Assembly: GCF_002929275.1 (NCBI RefSeq)
Contig: NZ_PJIK01000018.1
Location: 1-64,000 of the forward strand
DNA: 64,000 nt
Reading direction: 5' to 3'
Source: Arthrobacter sp. ZGTC131
GTDB lineage: Bacteria > Actinomycetota > Actinomycetes > Actinomycetales > Micrococcaceae
The position numbers and the translations under genes are program-made. Below, one piece after another: positions 52,601-60,814 of the stretch. Numbering within the stretch: position 1 is the stretch's first letter; each line of letters opens with the position of its first letter. The notes under the pieces were generated by a model. It was not told the DNA's origin and ran no database searches. It was given only the letters and a program-made list of their open reading frames with translations.

Positions 52601-54266
52601 CAAGAAGGGCACCTCGGAACCCGCTCTTCCGGAGTTCACCGTCCTCGAGATGAGCGGCATCAAGGTGGCCGTCATCGGCACCGTGACGCAGGAAGTGCCG
52701 TCCCTCGTCACTCCTGCCGGGATCACTGATCTTGAGTTCGGCGACCCCGTCGACGCCATCAACCGCGTCGCGGCCAGAATCAAGGCTGAGCACCTGGCCG
52801 ACGTCATCGTCGTGGAAAACCACGACGGCGCCGGGTCCGGAACGCCGGACGGCGCCACTTTGGAGCAGGAGGTCGCAGCCGGCGGCCCCTTCGCCAAGCT
52901 GGTGACAGCAACGTCCGCCGATGTGGACGCCATCTTCAACGGCCACACGCACAAGGAATACGCCTGGGACGCACCGGTTCCCGGTGTTCCGGGCAAGACC
53001 CGCCCCATTGTGCAGACCGGTAACTACGGCGAGAACATCGGCCAGATCCAGCTGACCGTCGACACCAGGACGAAGGCCGTCACCGGCTACAAGGCGGGCA
53101 ACGTCCGGCGCACCACGGACGCCGCCGCGGACCTCGTGGCGGCCTATCCGAGGGTCGCCGCCGTCGATGCGATCGTCAAGGAGGCTCTCGCAGAGGCCGC
53201 GGAAATCGGCAACCAGCCGGTGGGCAAAGTGACCGCCGATATCACCACGGCCTTCACCCCCGCCACGGACACCACTCCGGCGAAGCGGGACGACCGCGCC
53301 AGCGAGTCCACCCTGGGCAACCTCGTGGCGGACTCCCTCGTGGATGCGCTCAAGGCGCCGGAACTGGGCGGGGCCGAAATCGGCGTCGTCAATCCCGGCG
53401 GCCTGCGCAACGAGCTGTACTTCGCACCCGACGGCACCATCACGTACGCCGAAGCCAATTCGGTCCTGCCGTTCGTGAACAACCTGTGGACCACATCCCT
53501 CAGCGGCGCACAGTTCAAGACGCTCCTGGAGCAGCAGTGGCAGACCAACGCCGACGGCAGCGTCCCCAGCCGCGCGTACCAGCAGCTGGGCCTGTCCAAG
53601 AACGTCAACTACACCTACGACGCCGCCCGCGCCGCGGGAGACCGCATCACGGCGATCCGGGTGAACGGCGAACCGGTTGATCCGGCCAAGTCCTACCGGA
53701 TCGGCACGTTCAGCTTCCTGGCCACCGGCGGTGACAACTTCCGGATCTTCAAGGACGGCGCCGGCACCAAGGACTCAGGCCTCGTGGACCGCGACGCCTG
53801 GATCAAATACTTGAAGGACCACAATCCGGTGTCCCCGGACTTTGCCCGGCGCACCGTGTCCGTGGTCAACACGACGCCGGCGGCGGTCAAGGGCGGCGAC
53901 GCCATGACGCTCGGAGTCTCGAAGCTGGATCTGACCTCGCTGGGCAGCCCGGCCAACAAGTCGTTGACTGCGGTGTTCACGGACGCTGACGGCACGTCCA
54001 CCCCGCTGGGCACGGTTGCCGTGGCTTCCGGGGCCGCCACAGTAAACCTCCCGGTGCCGGCCCAGGCCGCCGCCGGGGCGGGCACGCTGACGCTCACCGC
54101 GGCCGAGTCGGGGACAGTGGTCAAAGCCGCCGTTCAGGTCGTTGCAGACGGGCCGGTCCCGCCGTTATGCACGGAGCCCGTTCCGCCCGCCAAGTGGTAC
54201 GACGTCGCCGGCTGGATCCGGTACGCCGTCGCGTGGAGCGAGTACCGGAAATGCCTGAGAGGCTAG
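49689..54266 (+). CDS. Secreted ExeM/NucH-type endonuclease fused to a 5'-nucleotidase
   Basis: A 1525-residue multidomain protein. A signal peptide (residues 1-30, cleaved near AVA-VE) is followed by a lamin-tail domain (about 35-180: INEAYVNGGSTGAAYKNKFI), an OB-fold region (about 250-500), and an endonuclease/exonuclease/phosphatase domain (about 515-850: LKLASFNVLNYFPTTGD, VVSLMEVENS, RASDHDPVVVGL). Next is a calcineurin-like metallophosphatase (about 860-1140: FLGINDFHGRID, VGNHEFDGG, FNGHTHKEY) and a 5'-nucleotidase C-domain (about 1170-1400). No LPxTG anchor is seen. It would degrade extracellular DNA to nucleotides and then release phosphate. Start ATG 49689, with an AGAGCGG-like site. 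Confidence 0.92.
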   Translation: MHRTPWKFTLGAALSAGLIAPLMAVPAVAVEVSPAAAGSSPVIINEAYVNGGSTGAAYKNKFIELYNASEAAVSLDGWSLQYRSSGGTGVPSTVTPLTGTVPARGYYLLKGGSNGTSGLDLPAADVVATGFNPAAGGGTVVLATQPTAINPLATGSVVEPENVADLLGYGSSNTFETQASTAPAGTGDVKSLNRSNGADSNNNSADFTLGAGITPKAANGTGNPGPVEPGPVDPGPVDPGPVTPPAVRTIAEIQGTGSASPLAGSSVTTRGKVTATFPTGGFAGFYLQTAGTGGDLTPANHTASDAVFVYSPSTVSSVQIGDYVEITGTVSEFFNMTQVTVAAAADLKKLTEAGPEVKATGFALPAGEAFRESLEAMLLAPQGPVTVTDNYALNQYGEVGLAGGTTPLEQPTAVAAYGSAEYAATVADNAARAIKLDDGASTNFLKDAASKAQPLPYLTVSDHVRVGSPVTFKTNVVLGFANNAWKFQPLTHLRPANADTVQPASFGPTRGAAPAAVGGNLKLASFNVLNYFPTTGDQIPGCTFYTDRDGNPITVKDGCNVRGAANAANLQRQQDKIVAAITKTGADVVSLMEVENSAQFGKNRDDALAKLVEALNIATPGIWDYVRTPANAPPLADEDMIRTAFIFKKAAAEPVGESMIHNDTAAFAAARKPLAQVFKPAGAADDKKFIAIANHFKSKGSAATPDDADKGQGASNMARTAQAKSLLAFADGLKTSKGTDKVFLMGDFNAYAKEDPMNVLAAAGYVNQDGKARNADGSAKHSYLFGGLVGSLDHILASPAADAVVTGADIWNINSVESVALEYSRYNNNVTNYYVPDPYRASDHDPVVVGLDLPAAPVTPATVDLNFLGINDFHGRIDTNTVLFAGTIEKLRAAAAPGATAFLSAGDNIGASLFASSVARDQPTIDVLNTLELKASAVGNHEFDGGWADLRDRIAAGGSNAKFPYLGANVYKKGTSEPALPEFTVLEMSGIKVAVIGTVTQEVPSLVTPAGITDLEFGDPVDAINRVAARIKAEHLADVIVVENHDGAGSGTPDGATLEQEVAAGGPFAKLVTATSADVDAIFNGHTHKEYAWDAPVPGVPGKTRPIVQTGNYGENIGQIQLTVDTRTKAVTGYKAGNVRRTTDAAADLVAAYPRVAAVDAIVKEALAEAAEIGNQPVGKVTADITTAFTPATDTTPAKRDDRASESTLGNLVADSLVDALKAPELGGAEIGVVNPGGLRNELYFAPDGTITYAEANSVLPFVNNLWTTSLSGAQFKTLLEQQWQTNADGSVPSRAYQQLGLSKNVNYTYDAARAAGDRITAIRVNGEPVDPAKSYRIGTFSFLATGGDNFRIFKDGAGTKDSGLVDRDAWIKYLKDHNPVSPDFARRTVSVVNTTPAAVKGGDAMTLGVSKLDLTSLGSPANKSLTAVFTDADGTSTPLGTVAVASGAATVNLPVPAQAAAGAGTLTLTAAESGTVVKAAVQVVADGPVPPLCTEPVPPAKWYDVAGWIRYAVAWSEYRKCLRG

Positions 54267-54281
54267 TCTCCGTCCCCAAAT

Positions 54282-54425
54282 AGGAATGCTCCCCCGCTGC
54301 TGGCCCAGGTCATGCAGCAGGGGAGCATTCCTGTTTCCGCTCCTGGCGCGGAGCCAGCGGGTTCTGATTCGGACGGCAGGAAGTGACAGAGGGTCCCGGC
54401 GCGTCCGGTAGGAAGCGGGAGAGGG
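54282..54425. repeat. Dispersed hairpin repeat, copy 2 (also a possible terminator)
   Basis: A stem of AGGAATGCTCCC.../...GGGAGCATTCCT (54282-54332) is followed by GTTTCC and then two tandem units: GGAAGTGACAGAGGGTCCC and GGAAGCGGGAGAGGGTTGG. The order and motifs are those of copy 1 at 14893-14980. It lies between the convergent nuclease and FAD-protein genes. Confidence 0.65.
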
Positions 54426-54430
54426 TTGGC

Positions 54431-56407
54431 TCAGGCGCCGAGGATGGCGCGGGCGATCTCGTCCGCGTCGCGCAGGGTTCGCTGGCCGCTCGCGTAGACG
54501 GGTCCGGCCTGCTGGACGGCTTCGGCCGCAATGGCCGTCCCCCACTGCGCGGCCGAGAGCTGCAGGCCCAGCACGAAAAGGCGTTCGGCGACGTCGCCGT
54601 TGGCGGCCACAGGGCGGTAGGGATGTGGGCTGACGTCCAGCCCCGAGGCCTGCACCGGAGTACCCTCGACCGTCATCATGGTCCGCGGGCGCACCAGACC
54701 GTCCGCCAGCAGCTGCTCCAGCAGTGGCGACTCGTTAACGGCCACGCGGTTGGCCGGCGCCAGGGCCTCGACCATGGTCCGCGCCTCCGCGGCGCCGTCG
54801 TGGACCCACGGCGAGGCCGCCGTGAAGACGCCCTTGCCCCGGTCCAACCTGAACTTGGGGTCCGGCCCCACGAAGCTGACCACGCCGGCGCGGGCGAGCG
54901 CCGCCAGCTGCTCCGCCCGGAGCGCCGGCGGGCCGCTGGCCAGGCCTTCCACGAACGACTCAAACCAGCCACGCAGCCCGGCGACCCACGACTCGTCGGT
55001 GATGCCGCCGTCGGCCACCACTGATTTCAGCACGGCGCGTCCGTGGTGCAGCGCGCCGATGGCCATCTTGACGGGGTCGTCCTCGCCCAGCGCCGAACGG
55101 CGGGCGTCGTCGAGAAGATAGTCGACGACGGCGGCGTCCAGCTCCGCCCGGGACCCGAAGGACCGGCCGGCCAGCGGCGCCGCGAGGCTGCGCAGGTCCA
55201 GCCTGTTGGCGGGGGGAACATGCCCGGCAATGACGGCGTTGAAGTCGTCTTCCCACCTGCCCGTGCTGTGCGCGTGCGGGTGAAGGGCCTCATCGAGCTC
55301 ATCCAGGAACGTCGCCGGATCCTGCACCACGCCGGGCTGCGAGCGCACCAGCGTGGTGTAGTAGGCCCAGAGCGCGTCACGGTGCAGGAGGGGCCAGAGA
55401 TCGTGGTCGAAGGCCGGGATGATTCCCGCCGCCGCAAACCGCTTCAGGGCGCCCTCCGTGCAGTACCTCAACGTGACCAACGCCGGATAGTAGCCGTCGA
55501 GGGTGGCCTTGGAACGGTACGGGGTTCCGCGCCGGGACGCCGCGATAATCAGCGGTTCCTGGCCCGAGGGCAGGTACTCCAGGGTGTCGCCGGCGTCCAC
55601 GAATTTCCCGCCGCGGCCCTCCGTGAGCTGGCCCATGACATCGAAAAAGTTCAGCCCCATCCCGCGGACCAGCACCGGTTCCTGCGCGGGGATGACAGAC
55701 CAGTCGACGTCGGCAGGGACGGCAGGCGGAAGGTAGCGGAGGCCCAGCTGGCCGGCCGCCGCCTGCAGCTGGCGCTGCTCGGGGCTGAGGCGGGACGCCA
55801 GGTGGCCCAGTGCGAGCACCACTGAATCCACGGCGAGGGTAGCGCCGCCGGCCAGCACGACGTCGAACGTGCCGTCCGGCGCCGGGCGCACTGCGGTGGC
55901 CGACGATTCGTGGACCGCGACGGTGACGCCGTCGGGCAGTGCGGCCAGCAGCTCCTCGAACGTGGAGCGCAGGTACCGGCCGTAGAGCGCGCGGCTGGGG
56001 AAGTCGCGGGACCCCAGCACCGCGAGCTCCGCGCGTTCATCCTCGGTCAGCGACGGGAGGGGGTCGTGCTGCTGGCGGGCCCGCCAGCGGTCGAACGTGG
56101 TGCCGGCCACCGGGGCGGCGAGGCTGGGGTCCTCCGGGATGAGTGTGGGGTAAAACGACTGGGTGTTCATCAGGTACAGCCGCGACTGGCCGGGCTGCCA
56201 GACGTGGCCCGGGCCGGCGGGGTAGGGATCGATCACATCGATGTGCAGCCTGGGCGCCGCCTCAGCGCTTCCGGGGACCGAAGGAGCAGCCGGGTCGGAC
56301 CCGGACGGACCTGCGGCGGCCCAGTTGGCGAGAAGCCGTTCCAGCACGCTGGCACCCCTGGGACCGGCGCCTATCAGTGCCGTTCGGATGCTTTGCGTTG
56401 TGACCAC
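54431..56407 (-). CDS. FAD/NAD(P)-binding protein (NAD_binding_9 type)
   Basis: A 658-residue protein. TALIGAGPRGASVLERLLANW is the FAD-binding loop, and LHIDVIDPYPAGPGHVWQPG with YLMNTQSFYPTLIPEDPS typify the FAD-NAD(P)-binding family often encoded near siderophore or secondary-metabolite genes. A second Rossmann-like stretch is seen near VDSVVLALGHL. The function is unknown. I chose GTG 56407 (MVTTQSIRTALIG); the frame is open another 53 codons upstream with low-complexity sequence. It is divergent from the S9 peptidase across 61 bases. Confidence 0.82.
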   Translation of the reverse strand: MVTTQSIRTALIGAGPRGASVLERLLANWAAAGPSGSDPAAPSVPGSAEAAPRLHIDVIDPYPAGPGHVWQPGQSRLYLMNTQSFYPTLIPEDPSLAAPVAGTTFDRWRARQQHDPLPSLTEDERAELAVLGSRDFPSRALYGRYLRSTFEELLAALPDGVTVAVHESSATAVRPAPDGTFDVVLAGGATLAVDSVVLALGHLASRLSPEQRQLQAAAGQLGLRYLPPAVPADVDWSVIPAQEPVLVRGMGLNFFDVMGQLTEGRGGKFVDAGDTLEYLPSGQEPLIIAASRRGTPYRSKATLDGYYPALVTLRYCTEGALKRFAAAGIIPAFDHDLWPLLHRDALWAYYTTLVRSQPGVVQDPATFLDELDEALHPHAHSTGRWEDDFNAVIAGHVPPANRLDLRSLAAPLAGRSFGSRAELDAAVVDYLLDDARRSALGEDDPVKMAIGALHHGRAVLKSVVADGGITDESWVAGLRGWFESFVEGLASGPPALRAEQLAALARAGVVSFVGPDPKFRLDRGKGVFTAASPWVHDGAAEARTMVEALAPANRVAVNESPLLEQLLADGLVRPRTMMTVEGTPVQASGLDVSPHPYRPVAANGDVAERLFVLGLQLSAAQWGTAIAAEAVQQAGPVYASGQRTLRDADEIARAILGA

Positions 56408-56468
56408 GGCATCCAGAGTATCGGCATGTGACTTGCTAGCTGAGCCGGGATGTTGTTTGGATGGGGCG

Positions 56469-58817
56469 ATGACCACCACCGCAGCTGATTCCGCCCCCGC
56501 GTCCGGCGCCGTTCCCCCCGGAGCCGCGCCGGAGCCCACCGACGAAAACATCTGGCTTGAGGACATCTACGGTGAGCAGCAGCTGGCCTGGGTCCGTGAG
56601 CAGAATGCCCGCACCGAGGATCTGCTGGAGGACGCGGACTATGCGCGCCTCGAAGGGGAGATCCTTGAGGTGCTCGATTCGACGGACAAGATCGCCATGG
56701 TGAACAAGCGCGGCGACTGGTACTACAACTTCTGGAAGGACGGGCAGAACCCGAAGGGACTGTGGCGCCGGACCAGCTGGGAAAGCTACTGCAACGACGC
56801 CCCCGAATGGGAGGTGCTGCTCGACGTCGACGCGCTCGCCGCCGCGGAGGGCGAGGAATGGGTCTTCCACGGGGCGAACTTCCTCCGTCCCGAGCCTGGC
56901 CAGCCCTACCGGCGCGCCCTCGTGGCGCTCTCCCCCGACGGCGGCGACGCCAACCGCTACCGCGAGTTCGACGTCGAGTCCCTCAGTTTCGTGGACGCCG
57001 CCGCCGGCGGCTTTGACCTGCCGACGGCGAAGGGCAACGCCTCGTGGCTGGACGCGGACACGCTGCTGATCGCCAGTACCGCCGAAGATTTGCCCCGGAC
57101 GGCGTCCTCCTACGCACGCACCGGCGTGAAGCTGCGCCGGGGCCAGTCGCTGGCCGATGCACCCCGGATCTTCGAGATCCCCGAGGACCACATGATGGCC
57201 ATCGTGGCCCACGACTCCACGCCCGGGTTTGAACGGACGTTCGCGGTGGACTGGATCGACTTCTTCAACCGGAGCACGTCGGTGCTCCGGGACGGTTCCT
57301 GGGTGGCCATCGATGTGCCCACGGATGTCAACCTCAGCGCGCACCGGGACTGGCTGCTCTTCCGCCCGCAGTCCGAGTGGACAGTAGACGGCACCAGCTA
57401 TCCGGCCGGCTCGCTCCTGGCCGCGGACTTCGAGGGCTTCCTTGCCGGTGAGCGCGGGCTGACGGTTCTGTTCACCCCGGACGAGCACACCTCCCTGCAG
57501 TCCTGGAGCTGGACACGGAACTTCCTGCTGCTGAACCTGCTGCGGGACGTCTCCTCGGAAATCCGGGTGCTGGATCCTGCGCAGCCCGGTTCGGAGGACA
57601 GCTCGGGGTCCGGCGCGTGGGCCTCCACCCTGCTCGACGCCTGCCCGCCGCTGCACGACGTCAACGCCTTTGCGGTGGACGACGAAGATGAGGCGGACGG
57701 CGGCTCCGACGGCGGCAGGCACTCAGCCGGACCAGCCGGGGCCGGCGACGACTTCTGGCTCGTGGCCACCGGTTTCACAACGCCCAGCACGCTGACTCGC
57801 GGCAGGCTCACGCGCCTCCCTGCCGCCGGCGCCTCCGAAGGTCCCGCCGGCGGAGGTCTCGCCCCGGGCGTGGCGAGCAGCCATGCGGTAGTCAAGACGT
57901 CGCCGTCGTTCTTCAACGAGGCCGACTACGAGGTGCAGCAGCACTTCGCAGCGTCCGAGGACGGCACGAAGGTGCCGTACTTCCAGGTCGCGGCACGCGG
58001 CCTGGTGCTCGACGGGCAAAACCCCACCCAGCTCTCCGGCTATGGCGGCTTCGAGGTATCCCGGACCCCGGCGTACAGCGGCGCCATCGGGCGGGCCTGG
58101 CTGGAGCGGCGCACCGGCGGCGATGCGGGCTCGGTAGGTGTTGCGGGCAACGGCGCCGTTTCGGGCACCGGCGGGGCGGACGGGCACCCGGCCCATAGCC
58201 GCGGCGGAGTCTACGTCGTGGCCAATATCCGCGGCGGCGGAGAGTACGGCCCGTCGTGGCACCGGGCCGCGCTGCAGGAAAAGCGCCACCGGGCCTACGA
58301 GGACTTCGCCGCGGTCGCCAGGCACCTGATCTCCCGGGGCGTCACCTCCCGGGAGCGTCTCGGCTGCGTGGGCGGCTCCAACGGCGGGCTCCTCGTGGGG
58401 AACATGCTGACGCGCTACCCCGAACTGTTCGGCGCCGTCTCATGCGGAGTGCCGCTGCTGGACATGCGCCGGTATACGAAACTCTCGGCCGGCCACTCGT
58501 GGATCGCCGAGTACGGCGACCCGGATGTTCCGGAGCACTGGGATTTCATCAGGACCTTCTCCCCGTACCACCTGCTCAAAGACGGCGTGGATTATCCGGA
58601 GACGTTCATCTGGACGGCCACCTCGGATGACCGCGTGGGCCCGGTGCAGGCCCGCAAGATGGCTGCGCGCATGCTGGCCATGGGCATCCCCAACGTGTGG
58701 TTCCACGAGGCCCTGGAGGGCGGGCATGCCGGGGCGTCGGACAACCGGCAGGCAGCCGCGCTCCAGAGCCGAAGCCAGCACTTCCTTTGGCGCTCGCTGG
58801 CGGGCGGGACTGCCTGA
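56469..58817 (+). CDS. Prolyl oligopeptidase family (S9) serine peptidase
   Basis: A 782-residue cytoplasmic peptidase. An N-terminal beta-propeller (about residues 20-470) begins NIWLEDIYGEQQLAWVREQN, a classic S9A start. The catalytic alpha/beta-hydrolase domain has GCVGGSNGGLLVGNM (Ser about 636), WTATSDDRVGP (Asp about 719) and EGGHAGASD (His about 753). A Gly-rich insertion (GGDAGSVGVAGNGAVSGTGG) before the hydrolase domain is unusual. Start ATG 56469, with GGATGGGG upstream; an upstream open frame lacks family character. Confidence 0.9.
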   Translation: MTTTAADSAPASGAVPPGAAPEPTDENIWLEDIYGEQQLAWVREQNARTEDLLEDADYARLEGEILEVLDSTDKIAMVNKRGDWYYNFWKDGQNPKGLWRRTSWESYCNDAPEWEVLLDVDALAAAEGEEWVFHGANFLRPEPGQPYRRALVALSPDGGDANRYREFDVESLSFVDAAAGGFDLPTAKGNASWLDADTLLIASTAEDLPRTASSYARTGVKLRRGQSLADAPRIFEIPEDHMMAIVAHDSTPGFERTFAVDWIDFFNRSTSVLRDGSWVAIDVPTDVNLSAHRDWLLFRPQSEWTVDGTSYPAGSLLAADFEGFLAGERGLTVLFTPDEHTSLQSWSWTRNFLLLNLLRDVSSEIRVLDPAQPGSEDSSGSGAWASTLLDACPPLHDVNAFAVDDEDEADGGSDGGRHSAGPAGAGDDFWLVATGFTTPSTLTRGRLTRLPAAGASEGPAGGGLAPGVASSHAVVKTSPSFFNEADYEVQQHFAASEDGTKVPYFQVAARGLVLDGQNPTQLSGYGGFEVSRTPAYSGAIGRAWLERRTGGDAGSVGVAGNGAVSGTGGADGHPAHSRGGVYVVANIRGGGEYGPSWHRAALQEKRHRAYEDFAAVARHLISRGVTSRERLGCVGGSNGGLLVGNMLTRYPELFGAVSCGVPLLDMRRYTKLSAGHSWIAEYGDPDVPEHWDFIRTFSPYHLLKDGVDYPETFIWTATSDDRVGPVQARKMAARMLAMGIPNVWFHEALEGGHAGASDNRQAAALQSRSQHFLWRSLAGGTA

Positions 58818-58925
58818 TCCGGCCGTCCCCGCCCTGCCCGGGCTGGCACCTCCGGGCTCCGGTGCCGGCCGTTTTGCACTGAATGGCCGCTTCTGCGTAT
58901 CCTTGGTTGGCTAGTAATAGCAATT

Positions 58926-59013
58926 GGAGACGTGCCAGAGCGGCCGAATGGGCTTCACTGCTAATGAAGTGTGGGGCACAACTCCACCGGGGGTTCAAAT
59001 CCCCCCGTCTCCG
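58926..59013 (+). tRNA. tRNA-Ser (GCT)
   Basis: An 88-base class II tRNA. The acceptor GGAGACG pairs with CGTCTCC (59006-59012), with discriminator G. Anticodon stem CTTCA/TGAAG around CTGCTAA (anticodon GCT), long variable arm, T-arm GGGGG/CCCCC. CCA is not encoded. Confidence 0.96.
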
Positions 59014-59019
59014 CGTTTT

Positions 59020-59048
59020 GGCCCCGGTCCTCGGACCGGGGCCTTTTT
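59020..59048 (+). terminator. Rho-independent terminator of tRNA-Ser (GCT)
   Basis: GGCCCCGGTCC / GGACCGGGGCC (59020-59030, 59033-59043) with a two-base spacer, followed by TTTTT. Textbook. Confidence 0.93.
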
Positions 59049-59059
59049 GCGTTTCCAGA

Positions 59060-59153
59060 TGCCTCCGTCCCCGTGTGTCCGTTCTCATGGCTCCGTCCCC
59101 GTGCATCCGTCCTCCTGCCTCCGTCCCCGCGCATCCGTCATGCCTCCGTCCGG
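59060..59153. repeat. Short tandem repeat, about 25-28 bases per unit
   Basis: Three imperfect units of TGCCTCCGTCCCCGTGCATC-type sequence (28, 28 and 25 bases) and a 13-base partial unit. They lie between the tRNA-Ser terminator and the following FAD-oxidoreductase gene. Confidence 0.75.
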
Positions 59154-59203
59154 GTCGCGGACGGTCGGCGCGGACCTCGCTTGTCCGGTGGCAGGATATT
59201 CGC

Positions 59204-60814
59204 ATGACTGGCAACGAGGCATTCGACGTGATTATCGTGGGCGGCGGGCACAACGGACTGGCGGCCGCGGCCTACCTTTCCCGGGCCGGGCAGCGGGTGC
59301 TGGTGCTCGAGAGGCTCGGCCACGCCGGCGGTGCCGCCGTTTCCGCCCAGGCGTTCGACGGCGTCGACGCCCGCCTGTCCCGCTACTCATACTTGGTCAG
59401 CCTCCTGCCGCGGCAGATCATCGACGACCTCGGCCTGGACATCCGGCTGGCCCGCCGCCGGTATTCCTCCTACGCCCCCGACCCGTCGTCCCCGGGCCGC
59501 GGCCTTCTCGTCGACAACGGAGACGCCGGCGGCACTGCCGCCTCCTTCACCGCCATTGGCGCTCCAGCCGGTGAGGCCGAGGCCTTCGACGCGTTCTACG
59601 CCAGCTGCCGCAAACTGACCGAGGCCCTGTGGCCCACCATGCTGTCACCGCTGCCCACGAGGTCCGAGGCGATGCGGCTGGCGGAGGCAGGCGGGGCAAT
59701 AGAGGCCTGGAACGCCGTGATGGAGCGGCCCATCGGCGAATCCATCACCGCATCCCTGCAGCACGGCCTGGTGCGCGGGGTGGTGCTGACAGACGCCCTG
59801 ATCGGGACATTCGCGCAGGCCGGGAGCGAAGACCTGCAGCAGAACATCTGCTTCCTCTACCACCTCATCGGGGGCGGCACCGGCGACTGGGATGTCCCGG
59901 TCGGCGGCATGGGTTCGGTGTCCGGCGAGCTGGAACGGGCCGCCCGGGAAGCAGGAGCCACGGTTCTCACCGGCGCGGAGGTGACCGGAATCGATCCCTC
60001 GGGAACGGTGACGTATACGCGCGACGGCGAGGACCGGATGGCCGCTGCCAGCTGGGTCCTCGCCAACGTGGCCCCCGCCGTTCTGGCGAGGCTGAGGACA
60101 GGCGGTACCGTTTCCAGCCAGGAGGACCCGAACCCCAACCACTCGCGCGAAGGGGCCCAGGTCAAGGTGAACCTGCTGCTGAAGAGGCTCCCGCGGCTAG
60201 TGGACCAGACGGTCAGTCCGGAAGCGGCCTTCGGCGGCACCTTCCACATCAACGAGACCTGGGACCAGCTGGACAAGGCCTACCGGACAGCCGAATCCGG
60301 CGCCATTCCCCGGCCCCTGCCCTGCGAGATCTACTGCCACTCGCTGACGGATCCCACCATCCTGTCGCCGGAGTTGCAGGCGGCCGGAGCCCAGACCCTG
60401 ACCGTGTTCGGACTCCACGTCCCGGACCGCCTCATCACCGAAGCGAACAACGACGCGCGACGCGCCGAACTTCAAGCGGCGGTGCTCAGCTCCCTGAACT
60501 CCGTGCTGGCAGAGCCCATCGAGGACCTCCTTCTGACGGCACCGGACGGGAGCCCCTGCATCGAAACCAAGACCACCCTGGACATCCAGCGGGCCGTCGG
60601 CATGCCGCGCGGCAACATCTTCCACGGCGGCCTGGACTGGCCGTTCGTGGATGACGGCACGCCGCTGGACACCCCGGCCCGGCGCTGGGGCGTTGCCACC
60701 GGCGATGACCGCATCCTGCTGTGCGGTTCCGGGGCACGCCGGGGCGGGGCAGTCAGCGCAATAGCCGGCCACAACGCCGCCATGGCCGTCCTGGAACTGG
60801 CACGGGGCTCATGA
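59204..60814 (+). CDS. NAD(P)/FAD-dependent oxidoreductase (PYROXD2/CrtI-like)
   Basis: A 536-residue flavoprotein. VIIVGGGHNGLAAAAYLSRA is the dinucleotide-binding loop and VLVLERLGHAGGAAVSAQAF the GG motif. The C-terminus (GDDRILLCGSGARRGGAVSA) is the second FAD contact seen in phytoene-desaturase-like proteins. It resembles the PYROXD2 branch more than carotenoid desaturases, and no carotenoid genes are nearby. ATG 59204, with AGGAT upstream. It overlaps the MFS gene by 4 bases. Confidence 0.88.
   Translation: MTGNEAFDVIIVGGGHNGLAAAAYLSRAGQRVLVLERLGHAGGAAVSAQAFDGVDARLSRYSYLVSLLPRQIIDDLGLDIRLARRRYSSYAPDPSSPGRGLLVDNGDAGGTAASFTAIGAPAGEAEAFDAFYASCRKLTEALWPTMLSPLPTRSEAMRLAEAGGAIEAWNAVMERPIGESITASLQHGLVRGVVLTDALIGTFAQAGSEDLQQNICFLYHLIGGGTGDWDVPVGGMGSVSGELERAAREAGATVLTGAEVTGIDPSGTVTYTRDGEDRMAAASWVLANVAPAVLARLRTGGTVSSQEDPNPNHSREGAQVKVNLLLKRLPRLVDQTVSPEAAFGGTFHINETWDQLDKAYRTAESGAIPRPLPCEIYCHSLTDPTILSPELQAAGAQTLTVFGLHVPDRLITEANNDARRAELQAAVLSSLNSVLAEPIEDLLLTAPDGSPCIETKTTLDIQRAVGMPRGNIFHGGLDWPFVDDGTPLDTPARRWGVATGDDRILLCGSGARRGGAVSAIAGHNAAMAVLELARGS

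Noticed and set aside
56241-56468. N-terminal extension of the S9 peptidase
   Set aside because: The open frame upstream overlaps the divergent FAD gene and has no family similarity; ATG 56469 has a ribosome-binding site.
59060-59153. Repeat array considered as CRISPR
   Set aside because: Units are adjacent with no spacers, differ from each other, and no cas genes are nearby.
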